Of a DNA stretch of 64,000 nucleotides, positions 41,965-50,558 are shown piece by piece. Below the pieces are notes generated by a model, which made no database searches, was not told the DNA's origin, and saw only the letters and a list, made by a program, of their open reading frames with translations. Made by a program: the position numbers and the translations under genes. The stretch's first letter is position 1; each line of letters begins with the position of its first letter. Source of the DNA: JAIMBK01 sp040755975 (lineage in GTDB: Bacteria > Bacillota > Desulfotomaculia > Desulfotomaculales > Nap2-2B); NCBI GenBank assembly GCA_040755975.1, contig JBFLZY010000002.1:35795-99794 (forward strand). Reading direction: 5' to 3'.

Positions 41965-43257
41965 ATGGATTTTGCCGTTGAACCTGCCCGTTCTATCCGG
42001 GGCATCGTCAGCGTGCCCGGGGACAAGTCGATTTCCCACCGCGCCGTGATGCTGGGGGCGCTGGCCAACGGGGACACCTATATAGAGAATTTTCTTCCCG
42101 GTGAAGATTGCCTGGCCACCGTGCGCTGCTTTCAGGAGCTGGGGGTAAAATTTACCGGCCCCACCGAAGAAGGCGTCCTGATCGTTCACGGGCGCGGGCC
42201 GGATGCGCTGCACGAGCCGGCCGATGTGCTGGACGCAGCCAATTCCGGCACCACCATCCGCCTGCTGACCGGAATCCTGGCCGGGCTGCCTTTTTTTAGC
42301 GTAGTCACCGGCGACGAATCCTTAAGGCGCAGGCCCATGGGGAGGGTTGCGGGGCCCCTTCAAGAAATGGGCGCCGTCATCTGGGGGCGCCGGGGCGGGG
42401 AGTTCGCCCCCCTGGCCATCCGGGGAGGCAACCTGCGCGGCATTCGCTACCGGCTGCCGGTGGCCAGCGCGCAGGTAAAATCGGCGGTCCTGCTGGCGGG
42501 TCTGCTCGCCCGGGGAGAAACTGTGGTTGTCGAACCGGCAGCTTCCCGGGACCACACGGAGCGTATGTTGCAATATTTCGGCGCCGAGCTGAAGATTGCG
42601 GGCGACAGCATTTCCATAAAGGGCGGCCAGCAGCTGACGGGGCGGCGGCTTACCGTTCCCGGCGACATTTCCTCGGCGGCTTTTTTATTGGTGGCCGCCG
42701 CCTGCACGCCGGATTCCGACCTTACCATCACCGGGGTGGGCGTAAATCCCACGCGCACCGGGGTTTTGGATGTCTTGAGACAGATGGGGGCCAACCTGGA
42801 ATTATTGAACAGGCGGGAAATCAGCGGGGAACCGGTGGCCGACCTGCGCATGCGCAGTTCTTCGCTCAAAGGTACGGTTATTGCCGGGGAGTTGATCCCC
42901 CGCCTGGTTGACGAGGTGCCCGCGCTGGCCGTGGCGGGGGCCGTGGCCGACGGCGAGACGGTCATCCGGGACGCGGCCGAGTTGAAAGTTAAAGAAAGTG
43001 ATCGGCTGGCCGTTTTAACGAAGGAGTTGCGAAAATTTAATGCAGATCTTGAAGAACTCCCGGACGGCCTGATCATCAGGGGCGGGCGCCCGCTGCAGGG
43101 GGCCGTCTGCCGCAGCCACGGGGATCACCGCATCGCCATGGCCATGGCGGTAGCCGGCCTGGTGGCCCGGGGGCAAACGGTGGTACAGGACGCCGGCTGC
43201 GTGGCGGTTTCTTTCCCCGGTTTTGCCAGCGTACTGAATTCCTTGCGGAAGAAATAA
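41965..43257 (+). CDS. aroA: 3-phosphoshikimate 1-carboxyvinyltransferase (EPSP synthase)
   Basis: 430 aa, shikimate pathway step six. VSVPGDKSISHRAVMLGALA near residues 18-37, NSGTTIRLLTGIL, and DEVPALAVAGAVADGETVIR are diagnostic; HGDHRIAMAMAVAGLVARG near 383-401 is the second PEP-site motif. ATG 41965 is chosen because the protein then begins directly before PARSIRG; the in-frame extension to 41803 crosses a repeat and a terminator and is rejected. Shine-Dalgarno is weak. Confidence 0.94.
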   Translation: MDFAVEPARSIRGIVSVPGDKSISHRAVMLGALANGDTYIENFLPGEDCLATVRCFQELGVKFTGPTEEGVLIVHGRGPDALHEPADVLDAANSGTTIRLLTGILAGLPFFSVVTGDESLRRRPMGRVAGPLQEMGAVIWGRRGGEFAPLAIRGGNLRGIRYRLPVASAQVKSAVLLAGLLARGETVVVEPAASRDHTERMLQYFGAELKIAGDSISIKGGQQLTGRRLTVPGDISSAAFLLVAAACTPDSDLTITGVGVNPTRTGVLDVLRQMGANLELLNRREISGEPVADLRMRSSSLKGTVIAGELIPRLVDEVPALAVAGAVADGETVIRDAAELKVKESDRLAVLTKELRKFNADLEELPDGLIIRGGRPLQGAVCRSHGDHRIAMAMAVAGLVARGQTVVQDAGCVAVSFPGFASVLNSLRKK

Positions 43258-43376
43258 CAAGTTTCATCCGGGTAGCGCATGGTTATTGAAAACTTTTAAA
43301 AAATAGGGTTCAAGGGATGACAGGGGCGGAGATTTGCGGTAAAATAAATGAGGTTAAAGAGGGAAAACGGGCAGAG

Positions 43377-44054
43377 ATGTCGAAAAGAATTTACATAACC
43401 ATCGACGGTCCTGCCGGGGCCGGAAAAAGTACGGTGGCCAGAATGCTGGCCAGGCGTTTGGGATTTAGTTACCTGGACACGGGCGCCATGTACCGGGCGG
43501 TTACATTAAAGGCTCTGCGCTCCGGGGTTGACCTGGCCGACGAGGCGGTTCTGACCAGGCTGGCGTCCTCGATAAATATGCATTTGACCACCGATCCCGT
43601 TGAAATTACGCGGGTGTTTTTGGATGGGGAAGACGTCACCCGCGAAATCAGGTCTGTTGCCGTTACCCAAAATGTTTCCCTGGTGGCGCGCGCTCCCGGC
43701 GTAAGGAGGGCGATGGTGCGCCGGCAAAGGGAACTGGCGGGCGGCGGGGACGCAGTGATTGAAGGCCGGGACGCCGGGACGGTCATTTTCCCGGAAGCGC
43801 AGTTTAAGTTTTTTCTCACGGCTTCTGAAGAGGAGCGGGCCAGGCGGCGCCAGGCGGACTTTGGCAGCGCGGGCCGGAACGTGCCTTTAGCCCGGTTGCG
43901 GGCGGAAATCCGGGCGCGCGATCAGCTGGACAGCTCCCGGGAAGTCGCCCCCTTGCGGCCGGCCCCTGATGCCCAGGTAATTGATTGTTCCCGGCTGAGC
44001 GCCGAAGAGGTTGTGGAGTTGATTTTAAGCCGGGTCAGGGGAAAAATAAGTTAA
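43377..44054 (+). CDS. cmk: Cytidylate kinase
   Basis: 225 aa. Phosphorylates CMP/dCMP. IDGPAGAGKSTVARMLARRL near residues 8-27 is the P-loop; YLDTGAMYRAVT, EGRDAGTVIFPEA and the lid SEEERARRRQAD are typical of Cmk. ATG 43377 begins MSKRIYITIDGP; the longer frame from 43317 is rejected. The stop overlaps the next start (TAATG). The aroA-cmk-plsC-ispH/rpsA order is common in Firmicutes. Confidence 0.93.
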   Translation: MSKRIYITIDGPAGAGKSTVARMLARRLGFSYLDTGAMYRAVTLKALRSGVDLADEAVLTRLASSINMHLTTDPVEITRVFLDGEDVTREIRSVAVTQNVSLVARAPGVRRAMVRRQRELAGGGDAVIEGRDAGTVIFPEAQFKFFLTASEEERARRRQADFGSAGRNVPLARLRAEIRARDQLDSSREVAPLRPAPDAQVIDCSRLSAEEVVELILSRVRGKIS

Positions 44055-44638
44055 TGTTTTACCGTTTCGCCAGGGCCTTTTGCCGTTTTTTGTTGTTTGC
44101 TTTACGCCGCTGGCAGGTTTCCGGAAAGGAAAACGTTCCGCCGGACGGGGGTTTGATCGTGGCGAGCAATCACGTCAGTTACTGGGACCCCGTCGCTGTG
44201 GGTTGCGCCCTGCCGCGGAAAGTATTTTTTATGGCCAAGGCCGAGCTGTTTGCGCTCCCCGTGCTGGGGCCGGCCATTTCCAGCCTGGGTGCCTTTCCGG
44301 TATACCGGTCGGGTTCCGACGCCAGGGCCATCAAGAAGGCGCTGGCGCTCCTCCGGCGGGGACAGGTGGTCGGGATTTTTCCGGAAGGTACCAGAAGCCA
44401 CACCGGTCAATTGTTGCCCCCGCACGTAGGCGCGGCCATGCTGGCGTTGCACGGCCGGGTTCCCGTGCTGCCGGTGGCGTTAATCGGCACCCGGGGAGTC
44501 TTTGGCCGGGTAAGGGTGGTTATTGGCAGACCCTTGGAGTTTTCCGGCGCAGGGGCAGAAAAGAGCAAGGAGCAGTATCAAACGGTGGCTGCGGCCATCA
44601 TGCGGGAAATTGCCAGCTTAATGGATAAAGAGCGGTGA
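44054..44638 (+). CDS. plsC: 1-acyl-sn-glycerol-3-phosphate acyltransferase
   Basis: 194 aa, transfers an acyl group to lysophosphatidate at the membrane. The catalytic NHVSYWDPV (HX4D) is near residues 39-47; FPEGTRSH near 112-119 is the third motif. One N-terminal hydrophobic stretch. ATG overlaps the cmk stop, implying translational coupling. Confidence 0.9.
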   Translation: MFYRFARAFCRFLLFALRRWQVSGKENVPPDGGLIVASNHVSYWDPVAVGCALPRKVFFMAKAELFALPVLGPAISSLGAFPVYRSGSDARAIKKALALLRRGQVVGIFPEGTRSHTGQLLPPHVGAAMLALHGRVPVLPVALIGTRGVFGRVRVVIGRPLEFSGAGAEKSKEQYQTVAAAIMREIASLMDKER

Positions 44639-44641
44639 TTG

Positions 44642-46897
44642 GTGTTGAAAGTTATTCTGGCCAGGGGCGCGGGTTTTTGTTTCGGCGTTACCCGCGCCGT
44701 CGCTCTGGCCAAGGAAAGCGCGCAAGGGAAAGACAGAAAAGTTTATACGTTAGGGCCCCTCATTCACAACCCGCAAGTGGTTGCAGAGCTGGAAAAAGAA
44801 GGGGTTGAAAAAATAGAACAGCTCGCGCAGGCTCCCCCGGGGGCAACCATAATTATTCCTGCCCACGGGGTCGGGCCGGACGTTTTGGCCCTGATCAAAG
44901 AAAGAGGTTATTCCTTTGTAGATGCTACCTGCCCTTTCGTGCGCAAAGCGCAGGGGCTGGCCGGCGATTTGAGCGCCCGGGGGTACCAGGTGGTAATTGT
45001 TGGTGATCGCGAGCATCCGGAAGTAAAGGGTATAATGGGCTGTACGAAAGGGCGGGCCGTGGTAGTGGAAGGACCGGGCGAGGCCGAATCTCTTTCCTGC
45101 ATGCCGAAAGTGGCCGTTTTAGCTCAGACAACGCAGCCCTTGGCCAACTTCCAGGCGGTTGTGGATGTTCTTCAGAAAAAGGCAGGCAACCTGGAAGTAT
45201 ACAATACCATCTGCCATGCCACCAGCTTGCGGCAGGAGGCTGTTTTAAAACTGGCCCGGGAAGTGGAGGCCATGGTGGTGGTAGGGGGCGCGAACAGCGC
45301 CAACACCCGGCGGCTGGCCGAATTGAGCCGGGAGGCGGGTACTCCTGCCTACCAGGTGGAAACTGCCGGAGAACTGAACCCGGCCTGGTTTGCCGGGGTC
45401 AGAGTAGCCGGCCTGACCGCGGGAGCATCGACGCCGCACTGGATTGTAGAGGAGGTTCAAAGACAGATGAAGGAGTTGGGTGAAGTGACCGAAGCACAAG
45501 GAACTATGGCGGAAGAAAAAGAAACGGCAGCTACCGGCATTACGGAAGGAGCAAGGGAGAGCCTGGCCGGCGTGCCCGAAGAGGCGGGCGCGCCGCAGGA
45601 GGCAGGAGCGCCGGAAGAAGCCGGCGCAGCTCCGGAAGAAGCTGTTGCGCTGGAAGAAGCAAACGCTCCTGAAGATTTGGAGACCGGCGCGGAGCCGGAA
45701 AAAACCCCCGGGCCCGAGCAAACTTCGGCACCCGAAAAATCTTCCGAAGAACAAATGAAAGAAGCCGTCGAGGTCCGCGCCTTACGCCCCGGACAGGTGG
45801 TTAAGGGGGTAGTGGTGCAGGTAAACGACGACGAGGTGCTGGTCGATGTGGGGGCAAAATCAGAAGGGGTTGTTCCCTTACGCGAACTTTCTGCTTTTGA
45901 AATTACTTCCCCCCAGGAGATTGTTCAGGTGGGAGATGAAATAGAAGTCGTCGTCGTGAAAGTGGAGGACAACGAAGGCCGGCTGCTTCTTTCGAAAGCA
46001 CGGGCGGACATCCGCAAGGCCTGGGTTGAGTTACAGGAGCACATGGAAAACGGCGAGCCCGTGGAGGGTATTGTGCGGGAAGTGGTGAAAGGCGGCCTGC
46101 TGGTGGATGTGGGTCTGCGGGCTTTTCTGCCGGCTTCGCTGGTGGAAAAGAGCTACGTGGAGGACTTAAACGCCTACCTGGGAAGAACGGTAAAAGCCAA
46201 GGTTATTGAGCTGAACAGGAGCAAGAGAAAAGCCATTCTTTCCCGCAAAGCCGTACTGGAGGAGGAACTGGTCAGGCAGCGCAAGGAAGTTTTCGCCGGC
46301 CTTCAGGAAGGGCAGGTAGTCAAGGGGGTTGTCCGGAGGCTGACCAGCTTCGGTGCTTTTGTGGATATCGGCGGGGTGGACGGCCTGTTGCATATTTCCG
46401 AGATGGCCTGGTACCGGATTAATCATCCCTCCGATGTACTGAAAGTAGGGGACGAAATAGAAGTGATGGTTCTGCGGGTGGACCCGGAAAATGAGAAAAT
46501 TTCCCTGGGTTTGAAGCAGGTTCTGCCCAACCCGTGGGATCAGGTGGAGGAAAAATACCCCGTAGGAAGCATCGTGAAAGCGAGGGTCGTCCGGCTGGCT
46601 TCGTTCGGCGCTTTCGTCCAGCTGGAGCCCGGCGTGGAGGGACTCGTCCACATTTCTCACCTGGCCGACTACCACGTGGGCACCCCCGATGAAGTGGTCC
46701 AGGAAGGAGAAGAGATCGCGGTCAAAGTTTTGCACGTCGATCCCGCGGAAAAACGCATTCGCCTCTCCATGCGGGAAGCCAACTACGAAGCGCGCAAGCA
46801 AAGAAACCAGAAACCCCGGTCCAAAGAGAATAACGGCAACGTAACCATTGGGGAGGTAGTGGGGGATATTTTAGAAGAAACAAAGAGTAATCTGTAG
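44642..46897 (+). CDS. ispH: IspH (HMBPP reductase) fused to ribosomal protein S1-like domains
   Basis: About 751 aa bifunctional protein. The N-terminal 280 residues are IspH, which makes IPP/DMAPP from HMBPP with a [4Fe-4S] cluster: GFCFGVTRAV (Cys near 11), ATCPFVRKAQ (near 97) and NTICHATSLRQ (near 189) give the three ligands. An Ala/Glu/Pro-rich linker (about 290-375) with repeats of EAGAPEEAGA type follows, then four S1 RNA-binding domains (about 382-455, 467-535, 553-622, 638-710), the last two with the SFGAFV motif. Fusions of this kind are known in Clostridia. TTG 44639, GTG 44642 and TTG 44645 are all possible starts. Confidence 0.92.
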   Translation: MLKVILARGAGFCFGVTRAVALAKESAQGKDRKVYTLGPLIHNPQVVAELEKEGVEKIEQLAQAPPGATIIIPAHGVGPDVLALIKERGYSFVDATCPFVRKAQGLAGDLSARGYQVVIVGDREHPEVKGIMGCTKGRAVVVEGPGEAESLSCMPKVAVLAQTTQPLANFQAVVDVLQKKAGNLEVYNTICHATSLRQEAVLKLAREVEAMVVVGGANSANTRRLAELSREAGTPAYQVETAGELNPAWFAGVRVAGLTAGASTPHWIVEEVQRQMKELGEVTEAQGTMAEEKETAATGITEGARESLAGVPEEAGAPQEAGAPEEAGAAPEEAVALEEANAPEDLETGAEPEKTPGPEQTSAPEKSSEEQMKEAVEVRALRPGQVVKGVVVQVNDDEVLVDVGAKSEGVVPLRELSAFEITSPQEIVQVGDEIEVVVVKVEDNEGRLLLSKARADIRKAWVELQEHMENGEPVEGIVREVVKGGLLVDVGLRAFLPASLVEKSYVEDLNAYLGRTVKAKVIELNRSKRKAILSRKAVLEEELVRQRKEVFAGLQEGQVVKGVVRRLTSFGAFVDIGGVDGLLHISEMAWYRINHPSDVLKVGDEIEVMVLRVDPENEKISLGLKQVLPNPWDQVEEKYPVGSIVKARVVRLASFGAFVQLEPGVEGLVHISHLADYHVGTPDEVVQEGEEIAVKVLHVDPAEKRIRLSMREANYEARKQRNQKPRSKENNGNVTIGEVVGDILEETKSNL

Positions 46898-46931
46898 TTA
46901 CCCGGGCACGATAACATTGCTTAATTTCCAT

Positions 46932-46955
46932 AAACGGCAGAAAAGCCGTTTTTTT
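46932..46955 (+). terminator. Intrinsic terminator after ispH-rpsA
   Basis: AAACGGC (46932-46938) and GCCGTTT (46945-46951) with a 6-nt loop, followed by TTTT. A clean rho-independent terminator closing the aroA-cmk-plsC-ispH/rpsA run. Confidence 0.85.
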
Positions 46956-46999
46956 ATTTTTGGACCCTATGCCGCTTTTTCGCGGCACCGGCAGCGGAC

Positions 47000-47095
47000 G
47001 CCCGGCACTTAAGCAAAAACGAGCTTTTTGCTTTCTGTTGATTGGAGCCAAATTCATAAAACACTATAAAATTACGTAAAGGCTGAGTGCCGGGC
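47000..47095. repeat. Inverted GCCCGGCACT/AGTGCCGGGC pair
   Basis: GCCCGGCACT (47000-47009) and AGTGCCGGGC (47086-47095) are perfect inverted repeats 76 nt apart. Same core as the pairs at 41806-41905 and 60700-60731. Confidence 0.6.
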
Positions 47096-47177
47096 GGGAG
47101 CGACATAGGCTGAGGTGGTATATTTTTTTGCTGGAAGGGCAGTCTAAAAGCAAAGTTTTGGGGTAGGAGGGCAATAG

Positions 47178-47939
47178 ATGACGCGCTTTCCCATCGGTTT
47201 GATTATTCTAGTGCTTATTTCCATCTTGATTTTTTTCGGTTTGGCCCACCGTGCTCTTGACCGGATGCGCTTAACCGACCGCGCCGCGCTTTTTGTGATT
47301 GCGGCGATGATTATTGGCAGCTTTATCGACATTCCGCTGCCCGGAGGGCGCTATCCGGTCAGCGTCAACGTTGGCGGAGCCATTGTTCCGGTGGGCCTGG
47401 CCGCGTACCTGCTGGTCAAGGCCGGCACCCGCCGGGAGTGGGTGCGGGCGCTGGGTGCGTCGGTAGTGACTGCCCTGGCCATTTTTGTCGTCGGCTCGCT
47501 GCTGCAGACGGGAGATCCCCGGGGCAGATTTGAATTTCTGGACGCGCTCTGGGTTTATCCCCTGGTCGCCGGCGTCGTGGCGGCGCTGGCCGGGCGCTCC
47601 CGCCGCTCGGCTTTTATTGCCGCCACGCTGGGCGTGCTTTTCCTGGACATCGGCTACTACTTCTGGCTGCTGTTCCGGGGTGCTCCCGCCGGCCGCGTCT
47701 TAATCGGCGGCGCAGGGGTTTTTGACGCCATCGTGGTGGCCGGGGTGCTGGCCATTTTAATTACGGAGATCATCGGCGAGGTGCGCGAGCGCCTGCAGGG
47801 CGGACCGGCGCACCGGGGGAGGCCGGAAGAGTTGCTGGAAGGGCTGCGTAAACCGCTGGTTGCCGGGGAGCGGGAAGTTGGCGACCGGGGAGCGGCCGAG
47901 GGACAGGGAGGTGCTGGGGATGAAGAAGGCGAGAAATAA
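47178..47939 (+). CDS. DUF1614 family membrane protein
   Basis: 253 aa with about seven hydrophobic segments and a charged, Gly/Glu-rich C-terminal tail. The N-terminal FPIGLIILVLISILIFFGLA and the SFIDIPLP and VNVGGAIVPVGLAAYLLVK segments match DUF1614 proteins, which lie next to spoIIP in several clostridial genomes. Function unknown; the context suggests a spore-envelope role. It overlaps spoIIP by 20 nt. Confidence 0.78.
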   Translation: MTRFPIGLIILVLISILIFFGLAHRALDRMRLTDRAALFVIAAMIIGSFIDIPLPGGRYPVSVNVGGAIVPVGLAAYLLVKAGTRREWVRALGASVVTALAIFVVGSLLQTGDPRGRFEFLDALWVYPLVAGVVAALAGRSRRSAFIAATLGVLFLDIGYYFWLLFRGAPAGRVLIGGAGVFDAIVVAGVLAILITEIIGEVRERLQGGPAHRGRPEELLEGLRKPLVAGEREVGDRGAAEGQGGAGDEEGEK

Positions 47940-49131
47940 AGTTTTCATCGGTTTGGGATTGTTGGCCGTCGGCGTATTTCTTATGGTTTTCTGGGGCGCG
48001 GCGAGAACGTCGTTGCCGGCGGTGAGCCTGCCCGGCATTTGGAAAAACCTCGAGGATGAACTGCAGGTGGGCAGAGCCTGCACAATCCGGGACGAAAAAG
48101 GCAACCTGGTAACCATGATTTCCCGCCGGGTGCGTCCGGGGGACGAGGTGATTACCGCGGAAGGAAAACACTACCGCGTTCAAAAAGCGGCCGGCGATGA
48201 AGCAGTGGCCCGGCTGCTGGGGATGGACCGGGATCTTTTGGCTTACCAGGAACTTTTTTCGCAAATGGAAATACCGGCGGCGAAGATGGCCTGGAGCACC
48301 CGCCCGGTGGCCATTTACCACACGCACAGCGACGAATCTTACAAGCCCTCGGACGGAAGCGACTCAATTCCTTTCCGGGGCGGCATCTTTCAGGTAGGCG
48401 ATTCCTATTCCAGCCAGCTTTCCCGCAAAGGATCGCGGGTTCTGCACGACAAAACCCCGCACGATCCCCACGACGACAACGCCTATTACCGGTCGCGCCG
48501 GACGGCGGCCCAACTGCTGAAAAAGAATCCCATTGCCATTTTTGACGTCCACCGCGACGGCGTTGAAGACGCGGGGTTCTACCGGCGGGTCATCTCCAAC
48601 CAGGACGTTGCCCAAACGCGCCTCGTGGTGGGCAGGGAAAACCCGCGCATGTCGGCCAACCTGGACTTTGCCCGGCGGCTGATGGCCTACGCCAATAAGA
48701 TGCACTGGCCGATCGCGAAAGAGATCTTTATCGGCCAGGGGAACTATAACCAGGATCTCATGCCGACCGCGCTTTTAATTGAAGCGGGCACCTATACCAA
48801 TAGAAAGGAAGAAGCGATGCGCGGCATCGCCCAGCTGGCCGACGCGGTGCCGGTGGTGCTGGGCATTACCGGACCCTCCAGCCGGCCGGGGGCCCCGGAA
48901 TTCGGCAAGCCCGTGACCGACCCTACGGCCCGGCAAAGCGGCGGCTGGGCGGCGCTGGCCTGGATTATCATCATCACAATCATCGGCGGAGGTGCATTTC
49001 TGGTGATCAGTTCAGGAGGCTGGAGCAAAGCGAAAGACCGCCTGCGGTACTTCTTCGGGCGGGAATTTGCCAATTTCCTGGGGCCGCGACTGAAGAAGAT
49101 CACCTGGAAAAAAGATCCGGAAGAGAAATAG
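47920..49131 (+). CDS. spoIIP: Stage II sporulation protein P (SpoIIP)
   Basis: 403 aa. Amidase/endopeptidase of the engulfment DMP machinery. N-terminal membrane helix about residues 9-27. The metal-binding and catalytic His are in IYHTHSDESY (near 130), DVHRDGV (near 209) and GQGNYNQDLM. ATG 47920 follows GGGAGGTGCTGGGG. Unlike the standard B. subtilis SpoIIP, a second hydrophobic helix, WAALAWIIIITIIGGGAFLV, lies near residues 345-365, followed by a basic cytoplasmic tail. It may be anchored at both ends of its catalytic domain. Confidence 0.9.
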   Translation: MKKARNKVFIGLGLLAVGVFLMVFWGAARTSLPAVSLPGIWKNLEDELQVGRACTIRDEKGNLVTMISRRVRPGDEVITAEGKHYRVQKAAGDEAVARLLGMDRDLLAYQELFSQMEIPAAKMAWSTRPVAIYHTHSDESYKPSDGSDSIPFRGGIFQVGDSYSSQLSRKGSRVLHDKTPHDPHDDNAYYRSRRTAAQLLKKNPIAIFDVHRDGVEDAGFYRRVISNQDVAQTRLVVGRENPRMSANLDFARRLMAYANKMHWPIAKEIFIGQGNYNQDLMPTALLIEAGTYTNRKEEAMRGIAQLADAVPVVLGITGPSSRPGAPEFGKPVTDPTARQSGGWAALAWIIIITIIGGGAFLVISSGGWSKAKDRLRYFFGREFANFLGPRLKKITWKKDPEEK

Positions 49132-49236
49132 CGGGCCTTTGGACGAGCACCGAAAAAGCGTCCGGGAAGCAAAAAAGCAACAAGGAAAGCGGCGCGCCGG
49201 TGCGGTCCAGAGGGGGAGCCGAGGTGATCATCCGGG

Positions 49237-50169
49237 ATGAACGAATATATACCCACGATTATTGCCGGGACACTGGCCGGTACCGCGGCCCGGCTGGTGA
49301 TGCTGCACGTCGACTACCGCCAGTACCCCGGCTACCCGCACGGCTACGTCACGCACCTCTCACTTGGCTTCATCGCGGCGGCGCTGGGTGCGGTGGCCGT
49401 CCCCGCCATTTTAAAGCCCGATTATACGGCCGTTACTTTTCTGGCCCTGGCCGCCACCCAGTTTCGGGAAGTCCGCAGCATCGAGCGCAAAACCTTAGAA
49501 CACCTCGATGAAAAGGAACTGGTGAAGAGAGGGAGCGATTACATCGAAGGGATTGCCAGGACCTTTGAGGCCAGAAACTACCTGGTCATGCTCACCTCCC
49601 TGCTCACCAGCATTGCCTTTCAGCTGGGCCAGGCGCCGGCCGCCCTGCTCATCGCCCTTTTAACCATCGCCTTCAGCCGCAGTTTGATGGCCGGGGAGAC
49701 GATCGGCGACATCTGCTCGGTGGTGCCGGCCAGACTGTGGTTTAAAAACACCGTGCTGATGGTCGACGAGATCGGTATGATGACGGTCGGCTTGAAGGAA
49801 ATGCGGGAAAAAATCTTGCGGGAAGGCCTGGCGGTGCTGATTATTCCGAAAGATCCCAACGCCCGGGCGACGATCCACGACCTGGGCCAGCGGGCCGCCA
49901 TCGCCCACACCGCCGCGGTGATTATGGGCACCAAAAAGGACGTCGACATCCCCGAGTTTACCCCGGTGGCGCGCAAAAACCCGGACACCGGCGCGGTCGG
50001 CCTGTATATCGTGCCGGTGGAGAAGGATCTGGAAGCCTTGATTCTGGCCGTCAAACGCACCCCCGTCCTGGAAAGCGCCCGCTCCAAGCCTTTAAAAACC
50101 GAGGCCGGACGCCTGGCCAGTTTCGGTCGGCGGTCGGCGGTAGGCAGACGTCAGAAAAAAATATCGTGA
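49237..50169 (+). CDS. YIEGIA-family membrane protein
   Basis: 310 aa. It contains the name-giving motif in GSDYIEGIARTFEARNYLVM near residues 102-121. Several hydrophobic segments (about 5-20, 45-60, 65-80, 125-150) precede a soluble C-terminal region. The family is confined to endospore formers. ATG 49237; upstream GGGGGAGCCGAGG is rather distant. A short partner gene follows immediately. Confidence 0.82.
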   Translation: MNEYIPTIIAGTLAGTAARLVMLHVDYRQYPGYPHGYVTHLSLGFIAAALGAVAVPAILKPDYTAVTFLALAATQFREVRSIERKTLEHLDEKELVKRGSDYIEGIARTFEARNYLVMLTSLLTSIAFQLGQAPAALLIALLTIAFSRSLMAGETIGDICSVVPARLWFKNTVLMVDEIGMMTVGLKEMREKILREGLAVLIIPKDPNARATIHDLGQRAAIAHTAAVIMGTKKDVDIPEFTPVARKNPDTGAVGLYIVPVEKDLEALILAVKRTPVLESARSKPLKTEAGRLASFGRRSAVGRRQKKIS

Positions 50170-50208
50170 TTGCGTTGGGTAAATCCATTTTTTTGGGGAA
50201 GTGGTTTT

Positions 50209-50400
50209 TTGGGTGAGCGGGAAGGCAAGCGCATCCTCGCGGTGGTTACTTTGAACATGGATCAGGTGGCGGGCGGCGCCCCTATTTTTTTTGCCCGCAG
50301 CGAGGAGGAAAGGGAGCGCATCGCCATGTACATCGCCAAGACGCTGGACGCCATGGTGCACGATTTAGAAAACGGCACGTACATTATCGTCCGGCACTGA
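50209..50400 (+). CDS. Small YIEGIA-associated (capping-complex-like) protein
   Basis: 63 aa. Starts MGEREGKRILAVVTLNMDQV, includes GGAPIFFARSEEERERI, and ends DLENGTYIIVRH. The small soluble protein directly behind YIEGIA genes is annotated as its capping-complex subunit in related genomes. TTG 50209 is supported by GGGGAAG 8 nt upstream; the longer frame from TTG 50170 lacks a ribosome site. It lies 39 nt after the YIEGIA gene. Confidence 0.72.
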   Translation: MGEREGKRILAVVTLNMDQVAGGAPIFFARSEEERERIAMYIAKTLDAMVHDLENGTYIIVRH

Positions 50401-50558
50401 CGCTTTCCCCTTTTTATTATTACGATTGCGCTGCTTTACCTAGGATGATAAAATAACAAAAGTAAAGCAGGAAAACTGGCAATGCCGGGTGGAAACCAAC
50501 GGGTGTTACAATACTGGAGTACACAGGTATTGTTTTTAAAGGAGAAGCTATCCATTAA

